Shown here in pieces: positions 27,880 through 35,007 of a stretch of DNA of 50,021 nt. The notes beneath the pieces were generated by a model that saw only the letters and a program-made list of their open reading frames with translations, was not told where the DNA came from and ran no database searches. Position 1 is the first letter of the stretch; each line of letters starts with the position of its first letter. A program made the position numbers and the translations under genes. The stretch comes from Acidovorax sp. MR-S7 (GTDB lineage: Bacteria; Pseudomonadota; Gammaproteobacteria; Burkholderiales; Burkholderiaceae_C), in NCBI RefSeq assembly GCF_000400995.2, contig NZ_DF238948.1, positions 1 to 50,021 on the forward strand, read 5' to 3'.

Positions 27880-27985
27880 CCCATCTGTTTCACGCATGCC
27901 CGCATCGCGCGCAGCGATGGCTGGCGCGCGGCGGGCTGCCCGTTTCGGCCGTACCATCGGGCGCCCACAGACCAATCCGACCCGC

Positions 27986-28576
27986 ATGCCCGAGCCCCAG
28001 CCCCCCTCCCCCGCCACCGAGGAGCGGCCCCGGCCGCGCAGCACCGGCGACCTGTTCTGGTCGTTCACCTGGCTAGCCCTGCAGGGCTTCGGCGGCGTGC
28101 TGGCCGTGGTGCAGCGCGAGCTGGTCGAGAAGAAGCGCTGGATGACGAACGAGGAGTTCGTCGAGGACTGGGCCGTGGCGCAGATCATGCCCGGCCCCAA
28201 CGTGGTCAACCTCTCGGTGATGATCGGCGACCGCTACTTCGGCCTGCGCGGCGCGGTGGCCGCGCTGGCGGGCATGCTCACCTTCCCCCTGCTGCTGGTG
28301 CTGGTGCTGGCCATCACCTATGCCCAGTTCGCCAGCCACCCGGCCGTGGCCGGCGCGCTGCGCGGCATGGGCGCGGTGGCGGCGGGTCTGGTGGCTGGCG
28401 TGGGCCTCAAGCTGTCGATGGCGCTGCGCCGCCACCCGCTGGGCGCGGTCGGCTGCGTGCTGGTGGCGGCACTCACCTTCGGCGGCATGGCGCTGCTGCG
28501 GCTGCCGCTGGCCTGGGTGCTGCCGGTGCTCGGCGGCACGGCCTGCGCGCTCACCTGGCGGAAGATTCCCGCATGA
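27986..28576 (+). CDS. chrA: Chromate transporter, N-terminal-half protein
   Basis: The 196-residue short-chain CHR protein. After a hydrophilic Pro-rich start it has the CHR motif TWLALQGFGGVLAVVQRELV, then MPGPNVVNLSVMIGDRYFGLRG and several hydrophobic helices. It forms one half of a two-gene transporter with the downstream gene, whose ATG overlaps its stop (ATGA). Long CHR proteins contain both halves; members export chromate or take part in anion balance. Confidence 0.88.
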   Translation: MPEPQPPSPATEERPRPRSTGDLFWSFTWLALQGFGGVLAVVQRELVEKKRWMTNEEFVEDWAVAQIMPGPNVVNLSVMIGDRYFGLRGAVAALAGMLTFPLLLVLVLAITYAQFASHPAVAGALRGMGAVAAGLVAGVGLKLSMALRRHPLGAVGCVLVAALTFGGMALLRLPLAWVLPVLGGTACALTWRKIPA

Positions 28577-29163
28577 ACGCCATCGCGCTGCAGCCGCTCG
28601 ACTGGCTCAACCTCTTCCTCTACTACATCTCGCTGTCGCTGCTGGCCGTGGGCGGCGCCATCGCGGCGGCGCCCGACATGCACCGCTTCCTGGTCGAGCG
28701 CCAGGGCTGGCTGACCGACGTGCAGTTCAACGCCTCGATCGCCATCGCCCAGGCCGCGCCGGGCCCCAACGTGCTGTTCATCGCGCTGCTGGGCTGGAAC
28801 GTGGGCCTCAACGCCGGGGGCGCCGGCGCCATCGGGTGGGCCAGCGGCGCGCTCGGCGTGCTGCTGTGCATGGTGGGCGTGATGCTGCCCAGCACCACCC
28901 TCACCTGGCTGGCCACGCGCTGGGGCCACCGCAACCGCGACCGGCGCGGCGTGCGCGCCTTCAAGCAGGGCATGGCGCCCGTGGTGATCGGCCTGCTGCT
29001 GGCCACGGCCTGGATCCTGGGCAGCGCGCACGGCAACCCGGCCACCGATTGGTCGCTGTGGCTGCTCACCGCGGCCACCATGGTGCTGGTGTGGCGCACG
29101 CGCCTGCACCTGCTGTGGCTGCTGGGCGCGGGGGCGCTGCTGGGTGCGCTGGGCTGGGTTTAA
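28573..29163 (+). CDS. chrA: Chromate transporter, second-half protein
   Basis: The 196-residue partner of the preceding gene, overlapping by four bases. It shows the second CHR copy: LYYISLSLLAVGGAIAAAPD, then QAAPGPNVLFIALLGWNVG and multiple helices. The two halves have opposite topology in characterised short-chain pairs. Its TAA stop overlaps the stop of the convergent Yip1-like gene (TTAA, 29160-29163), so there is no room for a terminator between them. Confidence 0.87.
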   Translation: MNAIALQPLDWLNLFLYYISLSLLAVGGAIAAAPDMHRFLVERQGWLTDVQFNASIAIAQAAPGPNVLFIALLGWNVGLNAGGAGAIGWASGALGVLLCMVGVMLPSTTLTWLATRWGHRNRDRRGVRAFKQGMAPVVIGLLLATAWILGSAHGNPATDWSLWLLTAATMVLVWRTRLHLLWLLGAGALLGALGWV

Positions 29164-30407
29164 CGCTTCAGCGCCGCCAACGGCTCCAGGGGCATGCCCT
29201 GCAGGGCAGCCTTCAGATCCGGCATGGGCATATGGCCATTGGACTCCAGCAGCACGCCGTTGGACAACAACATGGCAAAGCTCGACTGGCTGCCATCCTT
29301 GCGGTATTCCTCTTTGTGGAACACGCCATCCTTCTTGTACACACGCTCGACCTCCTCGGCCGTTTCGCGGTCCACCATGCTGCGCGACCATGAGGCCATG
29401 CCCATGGCCAGCATGGGCACGGCACCGATGTCGAGCATGCGCACCTCGATCATCCGCTCTCCTTCGGAGAACTGAGCGGTAACGCTGCTGAACTGCATGC
29501 CCGCCATGCCTTCGGTGCGCACGTCCACCGACGTGCGCGGCATGCCAGCCAACGTGGCGGGCATCAGGCCCTTCAAGGTGTCCGCGGGAATGGGATCGCC
29601 GCCCTGCCCACCCAGCGCTGCGCTCAGCGCCTCGCCCATGGCCTTGCCCGCCTCTTGCGCATTGCCGCGCGCCTGGGCCTGCTCCATGCGGCGCGAGGCC
29701 GCCTCGGCCTTGGCAGAGTCGATCACGATCTTCGTGCCTGGCACACTGATCTTGGCGTTGCCTCCCTCCCCGCCGACTGGGCCGCCCAGCCCCGCGGCCC
29801 CTCGCGGCATGAGCAGCGCGGACGCAGCACCCACCACCATCCCCAACAGCACGGCGCAGCCCACCAGCGCCGCCGTGTAGCCCACGGCCTTCTCAGGTGG
29901 AACGCGCATCAGCACGGACGCACCCTGGTAAATCAGATACACGCTGTACAACGCCGCCACCAGTCCCAGCATCGCCAGCGACGGCAGCAGGCTGAACACG
30001 CCGCCCGCCATGCCCGCCGTGGCCCCGTAGGCCAGCAGCTTGAAGGCCGAAGGCACGTGCGCCTGCCCTTGGAACCTAGGCGCCAGGGCGCTCGCCACCA
30101 ACGCCATGCCGTATACCAGCGCCAGCGTCAGCGCATAGCCCACTGCCATGCCCGCCAGCCCTTGCACGATGGGCACTCGCACCGTGACGCCGAACGCCCC
30201 CACTCCCACCAGGCTCTGGCCGATGAAGCCCGACACCGCCGGGATGGCGGCAAGGTAGATGAGATACGTTTTGTAGATGCGGGCAGTGCTGTCGTCCTCG
30301 CTGGCGATCACGGGCCAAGTGGTGCCAGGGCGCAGAAGGATGGCCTGCGCACGCTCCAACATGCCCAGAGCGGCGGCACTGCCTGGGGAAGAGGCTGCGG
30401 GGGTCAT
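29160..30407 (-). CDS. Yip1-like membrane protein with long C-terminal extension
   Basis: The 415-residue protein has an N-terminal Yip1-type domain with about five membrane helices (residues 20-210, e.g. SGFIGQSLVGVGAFGVTV and AVGYTAALVGCAVLLGMVVG). After residue 215 comes a soluble half without recognised domain (KISVPGTKIVIDSAK, then Gly/Ala/Gln-rich, VKKDG-type basic segments). The start ATG is preceded by GGAGATA. It is next to a cassette of exported unknown proteins but separated from them by a palindromic repeat, so it may be independent. Function unknown. Confidence 0.65.
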   Translation of the reverse strand: MTPAASSPGSAAALGMLERAQAILLRPGTTWPVIASEDDSTARIYKTYLIYLAAIPAVSGFIGQSLVGVGAFGVTVRVPIVQGLAGMAVGYALTLALVYGMALVASALAPRFQGQAHVPSAFKLLAYGATAGMAGGVFSLLPSLAMLGLVAALYSVYLIYQGASVLMRVPPEKAVGYTAALVGCAVLLGMVVGAASALLMPRGAAGLGGPVGGEGGNAKISVPGTKIVIDSAKAEAASRRMEQAQARGNAQEAGKAMGEALSAALGGQGGDPIPADTLKGLMPATLAGMPRTSVDVRTEGMAGMQFSSVTAQFSEGERMIEVRMLDIGAVPMLAMGMASWSRSMVDRETAEEVERVYKKDGVFHKEEYRKDGSQSSFAMLLSNGVLLESNGHMPMPDLKAALQGMPLEPLAALKR

Positions 30408-30436
30408 GAATATCTCCTCAGAAAAATATGAATCAA

Positions 30437-30482
30437 ACAGGCCTCTGGCGCTTTCCAGACGTGCGCAAGCAGCTATCAAAAG
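30437..30482. repeat. Dispersed palindromic repeat, copy 5 (degenerate)
   Basis: CAGGCCTCTGGCGCTTTCCAG and GCGCAAGCAGCTATCAA retain the repeat outline with mutations in one arm. It lies between the VWA gene and the Yip1-like gene, and may be a block to transcription from the cassette. Confidence 0.65.
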
Positions 30483-30488
30483 AAGAGT

Positions 30489-31517
30489 TCACTCGCAAGC
30501 CGCTCCGCCTTCCTTGACGATCTGGCGCACACCTTTCTTCACGCCCACGGCGTTGCCCGGATGCGCCTCGCTGGGCGCGCTCAGGGCAGCCACGCCGTCC
30601 CAGCGGAAGCACATGGGCAAGGTGCGAAAGTTGCTGCCTATGGCCTCGAATGCCCAGGCGGTGCAGGCCTTGTCGTCGTTGCACAACTTCTGGCATGAGC
30701 GTGCATCAGAGTCCGCACCCATTTCCATCGGGTCGAATGTCTTGGGCGTGGCAGAGCGGCTGGCATGTCCGCCCGTCGCCCAGGTACCCATGTTCATGGC
30801 GAACTCAGGACCTTCGACGAACTTGCCGCAATCAGGCGGCGGCGCGGGAGGGACCGGTGCGGGAGCAGGCGCCTGGGCCACCTCGCGCAGCGCCTTGTTC
30901 AGCTCGCCCGCGTCCTTAGCGTCCAGGTAGCGCCCGCCAGTGCTGCTAGCAAGGCATTGCAACTGGGCCTTGGCCTGGGGGTTCTTGTCGATGTCGAAGC
31001 CCACCACGTGCGCAGTGAAGTCCACACCCAGCTTCTCCAGCTCCTTGCCCAGCGCGCAGGGGTCGGCGTGGCAGGTTTCCTCACCGTCGCTGACCAAAAT
31101 GACGGTGGCCTTGCGCTCGCTGAACTTGAGCTGCTCCGCCGCCATGCGCACCGAGGCCGATATGGGCGTCATGCCCTTGGGCTGCAAGGCGTTCACCACC
31201 TGCTGAAAGCGGGCCTTGTCTAGGCTGCCCGGGGCCTTGAGCAGTTCGATGTCGGCGCAGTTGCCCTTGCTGCGGTGGCCATAGGCCATCAGCCCCAGTT
31301 GCTGGCTGGCAGGCCAGCTTTGCAGCATGTTGCCCACCGCCTCGCGGGCAATCTCGATCTTGGGCGTGCCGCCGATCTGCCCCCACATGGAGCCGGAGGC
31401 GTCAAGCACCAGCATGGACTGGCCGGGGCCTTGCGGGACGGCGGGCTGGGTCTTCGCCTGCGCGCCGATGGCGCAGGCCAGCACGGCTGCGGCGAGCGTG
31501 GATGCATTTTTGGTCAT
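30489..31517 (-). CDS. Exported VWA-domain protein with C-terminal PAN-like domain
   Basis: The 342-residue protein has a signal peptide (to about residue 21), then a VWA domain with an intact MIDAS: DASGS (39-43), T in GMTPISAS and D in VSDGEETC. A Pro-rich linker at about 235-250 follows. The C-terminal region is rich in Cys (CQKLCNDDKACTAWAFEA, MCFRWDG) like a PAN/apple fold. The layout of an exported metal-dependent adhesion module plus an apple-like module suggests an extracytoplasmic binding or assembly role. It ends the five-gene run of exported proteins. Confidence 0.75.
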   Translation of the reverse strand: MTKNASTLAAAVLACAIGAQAKTQPAVPQGPGQSMLVLDASGSMWGQIGGTPKIEIAREAVGNMLQSWPASQQLGLMAYGHRSKGNCADIELLKAPGSLDKARFQQVVNALQPKGMTPISASVRMAAEQLKFSERKATVILVSDGEETCHADPCALGKELEKLGVDFTAHVVGFDIDKNPQAKAQLQCLASSTGGRYLDAKDAGELNKALREVAQAPAPAPVPPAPPPDCGKFVEGPEFAMNMGTWATGGHASRSATPKTFDPMEMGADSDARSCQKLCNDDKACTAWAFEAIGSNFRTLPMCFRWDGVAALSAPSEAHPGNAVGVKKGVRQIVKEGGAACE

Positions 31518-31554
31518 GGAAACATTCCTGGAACGGGATCGACTCGTCATGGCG

Positions 31555-32280
31555 TCATTGGTCGCGCAGCGGCACTTCGGTGAAGGCAAAGCGCCCGTTC
31601 ACGCTGGGCAGCGTCTGGCCTTTGAGCTTTTTGGCCATGACACCGGGCCTCAAGTCCGCTGCAGAGAAGCTGCCGGACACGGCAAATACGTTGCCGCCCA
31701 CTCGCTCGATCTTGTCGATGCTCACGGTGGCCGGTACTTTCTTGTCGGTGGTGAAGTCGTTGGAGAAGTCCTTGCCTTCGGGGTAGTAGGACACTTTGGC
31801 GTCCAGCACGGCCAGGCTTTTCTCGTCCAGCTGCATGTTCAGCGCCACACGCGGACCGTTAGCGGCCTTGGCGTCCAGCGTGAGCATGTAGCGCCGCACC
31901 ACCTTCACGTGCCGCATGGACGAGTCGTACACCGTCTTGCCTGCGTACTGGTCGGCAATGGCCTGCACGTCGGCGGCACCCACGCCCCTGCCCGTGGCCG
32001 CCTTGGCGCGGGCATCGCCCTTTTGCACAGCGGCCTGTCCTTCGGCCGTCTGCAGGCGCGCAGCGGTCTGCTGGCCCAGGTTGTCGGGCAGCGTGGTGGC
32101 ACGCGAGGTCATCTCCACCATGCCGCGCCCAGCGTCGGCATGGATGGTGCCCTGCACGCGCTGGGTGCTGCCGGGGGCCAGATTCTCCTGCGCGCCGGCG
32201 GGGCCGACCACGCCCAGAACCACGGCTGCGAAGAAAGATACGAAACCCAGACGAAGGCCAGTACGTTGTAAGGGGTTCAT
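31555..32280 (-). CDS. Exported hypothetical protein (241 residues)
   Basis: Signal peptide MNPLQRTGLRLGFVSFFAAV..., mature part from about residue 34. No family recognised. It has a repeated alternation of polar and hydrophobic strands (AALNMQLDEKSLAVLDAK) and no cysteine pairs or membrane helices, so it is probably a soluble beta-rich periplasmic protein. It follows the preceding gene by 28 bp and precedes the VWA gene by 37 bp. Third-position GC and a plausible start support it as real. Confidence 0.7.
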   Translation of the reverse strand: MNPLQRTGLRLGFVSFFAAVVLGVVGPAGAQENLAPGSTQRVQGTIHADAGRGMVEMTSRATTLPDNLGQQTAARLQTAEGQAAVQKGDARAKAATGRGVGAADVQAIADQYAGKTVYDSSMRHVKVVRRYMLTLDAKAANGPRVALNMQLDEKSLAVLDAKVSYYPEGKDFSNDFTTDKKVPATVSIDKIERVGGNVFAVSGSFSAADLRPGVMAKKLKGQTLPSVNGRFAFTEVPLRDQ

Positions 32281-32308
32281 GGAAATTCCTCCCAAGGTTG
32301 AAACGCAG

Positions 32309-33154
32309 CTACTGCCGCACAAAGGTGAACGGCGTGCTGAGCGTGCAGGCCGAGGGAACGCTGACGCGCACGATGGAGTCGCCCTCCATGCGCGTAGGGC
32401 TGGTCACGCGGACGTCCCATTCCATGCGCATGGCGCTGCCGCCCGCACCGGTGAGCGTGCCGCGCCAGTGGTTGGGCGCAATGCGCTTCCACGCCACCTG
32501 CGGGCTGCGGATGATTTGCGAGGCGTTGAACGGGCGCGCAAAGGTGACGGGGCCGGACTGCGGCGCGGGCATTTGCTTGCTGACGGCCTCGGCCACGCCG
32601 GGCAGGCACTGGCCGCTGGCTCGGGGGCGGCTGCCGTGGGTGAATGTCCAGTGGCCGTCCTGCGGCTGGATTTCGCCGCCGGGCGCGGGGGCGGGCGGGC
32701 GCAGGTCGATTTCCGTGGGGCCGGGCTTGTTGACCTCTACCTCGATGCCCCCGCGTGGCTTGGCGGGTGGCGTGCCCGCAGGTTTGGCGACGGGCGCTTG
32801 CGCCACGGCGGGCGGTGCGAGCGGCTGCCTGCCGCGCACGACCTCGGCGGGGGCGAAGGCTTCTTCGGGCAAGGGGATCATCACCCGCGCCTCGTTCTGC
32901 GTCATGTTCGTGCAGCCGCTGCCGGTGGCGGCGCAGCGCCACAGGTCGTCCGGGAAATCACGGCTGGCGTCGATGAAGGCGCGCTCGGCCTCGTGCTGGC
33001 TGTCGAAGCCCAGCACCACGCGCGCCTCATCCGGCGGCAGCGCGCCGCTGCAATGCACGCCCGCCGCGCAGGCCAGCTGGTCGAGCGGCTGGGCGCTGGC
33101 AGCGCCGCACAAGGCCGCCGCGCCCGCCAGCAGATACCGGGTTGCCTTCATCAT
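32309..33154 (-). CDS. Exported hypothetical protein, 281 residues
   Basis: Signal MMKATRYLLAGAAALCGAAS, then a Cys-containing N-terminal region (CAAGVHCSG; LWRCAATGSGC), a Pro-rich middle (about 125-185), and a C-terminal part with DGHWTFTHGS and QCLPGV that echoes the GLWEFKHD pattern of the DUF3617-like neighbour, so a distant DUF3617-like domain is possible. Its ATG (33154 or 33151) overlaps the upstream stop in an ATGATGA arrangement, a sign of coupled translation. Confidence 0.7.
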   Translation of the reverse strand: MMKATRYLLAGAAALCGAASAQPLDQLACAAGVHCSGALPPDEARVVLGFDSQHEAERAFIDASRDFPDDLWRCAATGSGCTNMTQNEARVMIPLPEEAFAPAEVVRGRQPLAPPAVAQAPVAKPAGTPPAKPRGGIEVEVNKPGPTEIDLRPPAPAPGGEIQPQDGHWTFTHGSRPRASGQCLPGVAEAVSKQMPAPQSGPVTFARPFNASQIIRSPQVAWKRIAPNHWRGTLTGAGGSAMRMEWDVRVTSPTRMEGDSIVRVSVPSACTLSTPFTFVRQ

Positions 33155-33690
33155 CGCTTGGCGGCGGGCTTTGCCACGGGCTTGAGCGTGCCGCAGTCGG
33201 CGGACAGGCGGCGGGCCTCGGTGTTCATGTCGATACGGCCATGCTCCTTGCTGGTCAGCGCCGCCTGGGTGGTGAAGTGCGTGGAGCTGTGCAGCGTGGT
33301 GGTGAAGTCGCCCTGGCTGGGCGGCTCCTTGCAGGTCAGGCGGCCCGTCCAGGTGTTGCCGCTGCGCTTGACCTGGGTGTAGGTGCAGTCCCCTTCGGTA
33401 TGGCCCTCGCGGATGGGGTCTTGCTTCGCGTCCTCGGAGCCGATGCACAGGCGCAGCGCGCCGTCCGCGCCCATGCCCATGCCGTGGCCCGCCATCTGCT
33501 GCTCCATCATCTTGCGCGCCTCGGGCGGCAGGTTCTTCATCTGCTCGCGCATCTGCGCCATCTGAGCGGCCACGTCGGGCCGGCTGGGCATGCGCATGTC
33601 GTGCTTGAACTCCCACAGGCCGGGCTGGATGGTCTGGGCCTGGGCGGCAAAGCCGATGCAAGCGGCGGCGAGGGCCAGGGTTTTTTTCAT
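33151..33690 (-). CDS. DUF3617-like exported protein
   Basis: The 179-residue protein has signal MKKTLALAAACIGFAAQAQ and then TIQPGLWEFKHDMRMPSRPD, which is the DUF3617 start (GLWE). Cysteines in LCIGSED, GDCTYTQ and LTCKEPP, and the pattern of short beta strands, fit that family, which is common and uncharacterised in Burkholderiales. It overlaps the next gene by four bases and sits 28 bp after the first gene of the run. Confidence 0.78.
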   Translation of the reverse strand: MKKTLALAAACIGFAAQAQTIQPGLWEFKHDMRMPSRPDVAAQMAQMREQMKNLPPEARKMMEQQMAGHGMGMGADGALRLCIGSEDAKQDPIREGHTEGDCTYTQVKRSGNTWTGRLTCKEPPSQGDFTTTLHSSTHFTTQAALTSKEHGRIDMNTEARRLSADCGTLKPVAKPAAKR

Positions 33691-33718
33691 GTTGAACGCT
33701 CTCTTTCGGTGATGGTTT

Positions 33719-34237
33719 TTATTGCGCGTCGCGCTCGATGCGCACGTGCCAGCGGATGTCGCCGCGCGTGCTGCTCAGGGTGCCCTGCACCGCCTCGCCA
33801 GCCTTGGGACGGCGCACGAAATGCAGGGTGAAGGGGTCGTCCGGGTCGGCGCTCACGGCCAACGGCGCGGTAAGCCCGCCGCCTTGCGTCTGCCGCGCAT
33901 GGGCCGATTCGCCCGCCGCGCCCGCCCATTCGCAAGGCTCGCCCGCGGGGTCTTCGCACATGGCACGCCCTGCTGTCCATTGCAGCTCCAGCACGCGGCT
34001 GCCCTGCTCCTGAATGATGTGCAGGCGGGCCAGCTCGGCCCCGGCGCGGGTGCGCATGCGCGGGTCGTCCCGCGTCACGCGCCAGTTGCCTTGCCAGGGG
34101 CCGGGCGCTGTCTCCAGCGCGCGTTCTGCGGCGGTCTGGCCGTGGCCCGCGCCGGCGGCCAGTGCCGCCAGGGGCAGGCAGACGGCGGCCAGCAGCAGGC
34201 TGAGTCGGTGCGGCGGCATAGCGCTTGTGTGTTTCAT
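33719..34237 (-). CDS. Exported hypothetical protein, first gene of the cassette
   Basis: The 172-residue protein has a Sec signal (RLSLLLAAVCLPLAALAAGA). The mature part has GNWRVTRDDPRMRTRAG, a Cys pair CEDPAGEPCEWAG and a beta-rich end. I do not recognise the family; the LWRV/GNW start is a little like lipocalin or DUF3617-type folds. The start is at 34237 or Met7 (34219); neither has a good Shine-Dalgarno sequence. It begins the leftward run and is divergent from the response-regulator gene. Confidence 0.65.
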   Translation of the reverse strand: MKHTSAMPPHRLSLLLAAVCLPLAALAAGAGHGQTAAERALETAPGPWQGNWRVTRDDPRMRTRAGAELARLHIIQEQGSRVLELQWTAGRAMCEDPAGEPCEWAGAAGESAHARQTQGGGLTAPLAVSADPDDPFTLHFVRRPKAGEAVQGTLSSTRGDIRWHVRIERDAQ

Positions 34238-34272
34238 GGGAGCGGATGGTGCCCAGGCCCGGCCTGCGCGGC

Positions 34273-34292
34273 CATATGCCGATCGGCCTATG
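34273..34292. promoter_or_regulatory. 20-bp near-perfect palindrome in the divergent promoter region
   Basis: CATATGCCGATCGGCCTATG is symmetric at 18 of 20 positions around CCGATCGG. It lies 36 bases from the exported cassette start and 68 bases from the regulator start, the position of an operator that could serve both. LuxR/FixJ-type regulators bind dyads of about this size, so the adjacent regulator is a natural candidate. Confidence 0.55.
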
Positions 34293-34325
34293 CCCGTCGC
34301 GAGGGCCGCAGGCTATCCTTCGTTG

Positions 34326-34341
34326 CGTGAAAAATGTCACG
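34326..34341. promoter_or_regulatory. CRP/FNR-like dyad CGTGA-N6-TCACG
   Basis: CGTGAAAAATGTCACG has perfect five-base arms with the six-base spacing of CRP-family sites. It precedes the regulator's AAGGAG ribosome site by five bases. It could be a CRP/FNR/Vfr-type site or a second site for the adjacent regulator. Chance is possible, since the arms are only five bases. Confidence 0.4.
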
Positions 34342-34359
34342 ACAAAAGGAGACCCTGCC

Positions 34360-35007
34360 TTGGACGCGCTCGACGGTTTCGCCCTGCTGCTGGTGGACGA
34401 CCACCCCCTGTTCCGCGATGGCTTGGCGGCTGCGCTACGCCACCAGGCGCCGGGGCTGCGCGTACAGGCCGTGGGCTCGCCCGCCGAGGCGCTGGAACTT
34501 TTGATGAACGATGGCGAAGGCTTCGACCTGGTGCTGCTGGACTACCGCCTGCCCGGCACCGACGGCCTGCGCTGCGCTGCGCAGGTGATGGAGCGCCACC
34601 CCGGCCTGGGCGTGGGGCTGATGTCGGGCGCGGACGACCCCACGCTGGGCCGCCGCGCGCAGGACGCCGGGCTCGTGGCCTACCTGCCCAAGACGCTCGA
34701 AGTACCTGCCCTGCTCGCCCAACTGCGCCAGCTGGCCGAGGGCGAGCCCGCCTTTGCCGATGCCGCGCGGGCGCCCGATGCCGACCAGGCACCCACCGGC
34801 CCCTACGGCCTGACGGTTCGGCAGGTAGACGTGCTGCGCATGCTGGCCTCGGGTGGCAGCAACAAGGAAATTGCGCGCGAGATGGGCATCTCCCCCGGCA
34901 CGGTGAAAAACCATCTGAACGCCATCTTCACCAAGATGGGTGCGGCCAACCGCACGCAGGCGGTGATGATGGCGCGCAGCGCGCTCGAACAAGATGCCGC
35001 AGGCTGA
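34360..35007 (+). CDS. LuxR/NarL-family response regulator
   Basis: The 215-residue regulator has a receiver domain (about 7-125) with acid pair Asp13-Asp14, phospho-acceptor Asp61 in VLLDYRLPGTDG and Lys111 in AYLPKT. The C-terminal LuxR-type helix-turn-helix (about 148-205) is LTVRQVDVLRMLASGG then SNKEIAREMGISPGTVKNHL. A TTG start was chosen because AAGGAG lies eight bases before it; GTG at 34327 is in frame but lacks a ribosome site. The kinase gene overlaps its end by 14 bases. Output is probably transcription of genes near its divergent promoter. Confidence 0.9.
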   Translation: MDALDGFALLLVDDHPLFRDGLAAALRHQAPGLRVQAVGSPAEALELLMNDGEGFDLVLLDYRLPGTDGLRCAAQVMERHPGLGVGLMSGADDPTLGRRAQDAGLVAYLPKTLEVPALLAQLRQLAEGEPAFADAARAPDADQAPTGPYGLTVRQVDVLRMLASGGSNKEIAREMGISPGTVKNHLNAIFTKMGAANRTQAVMMARSALEQDAAG

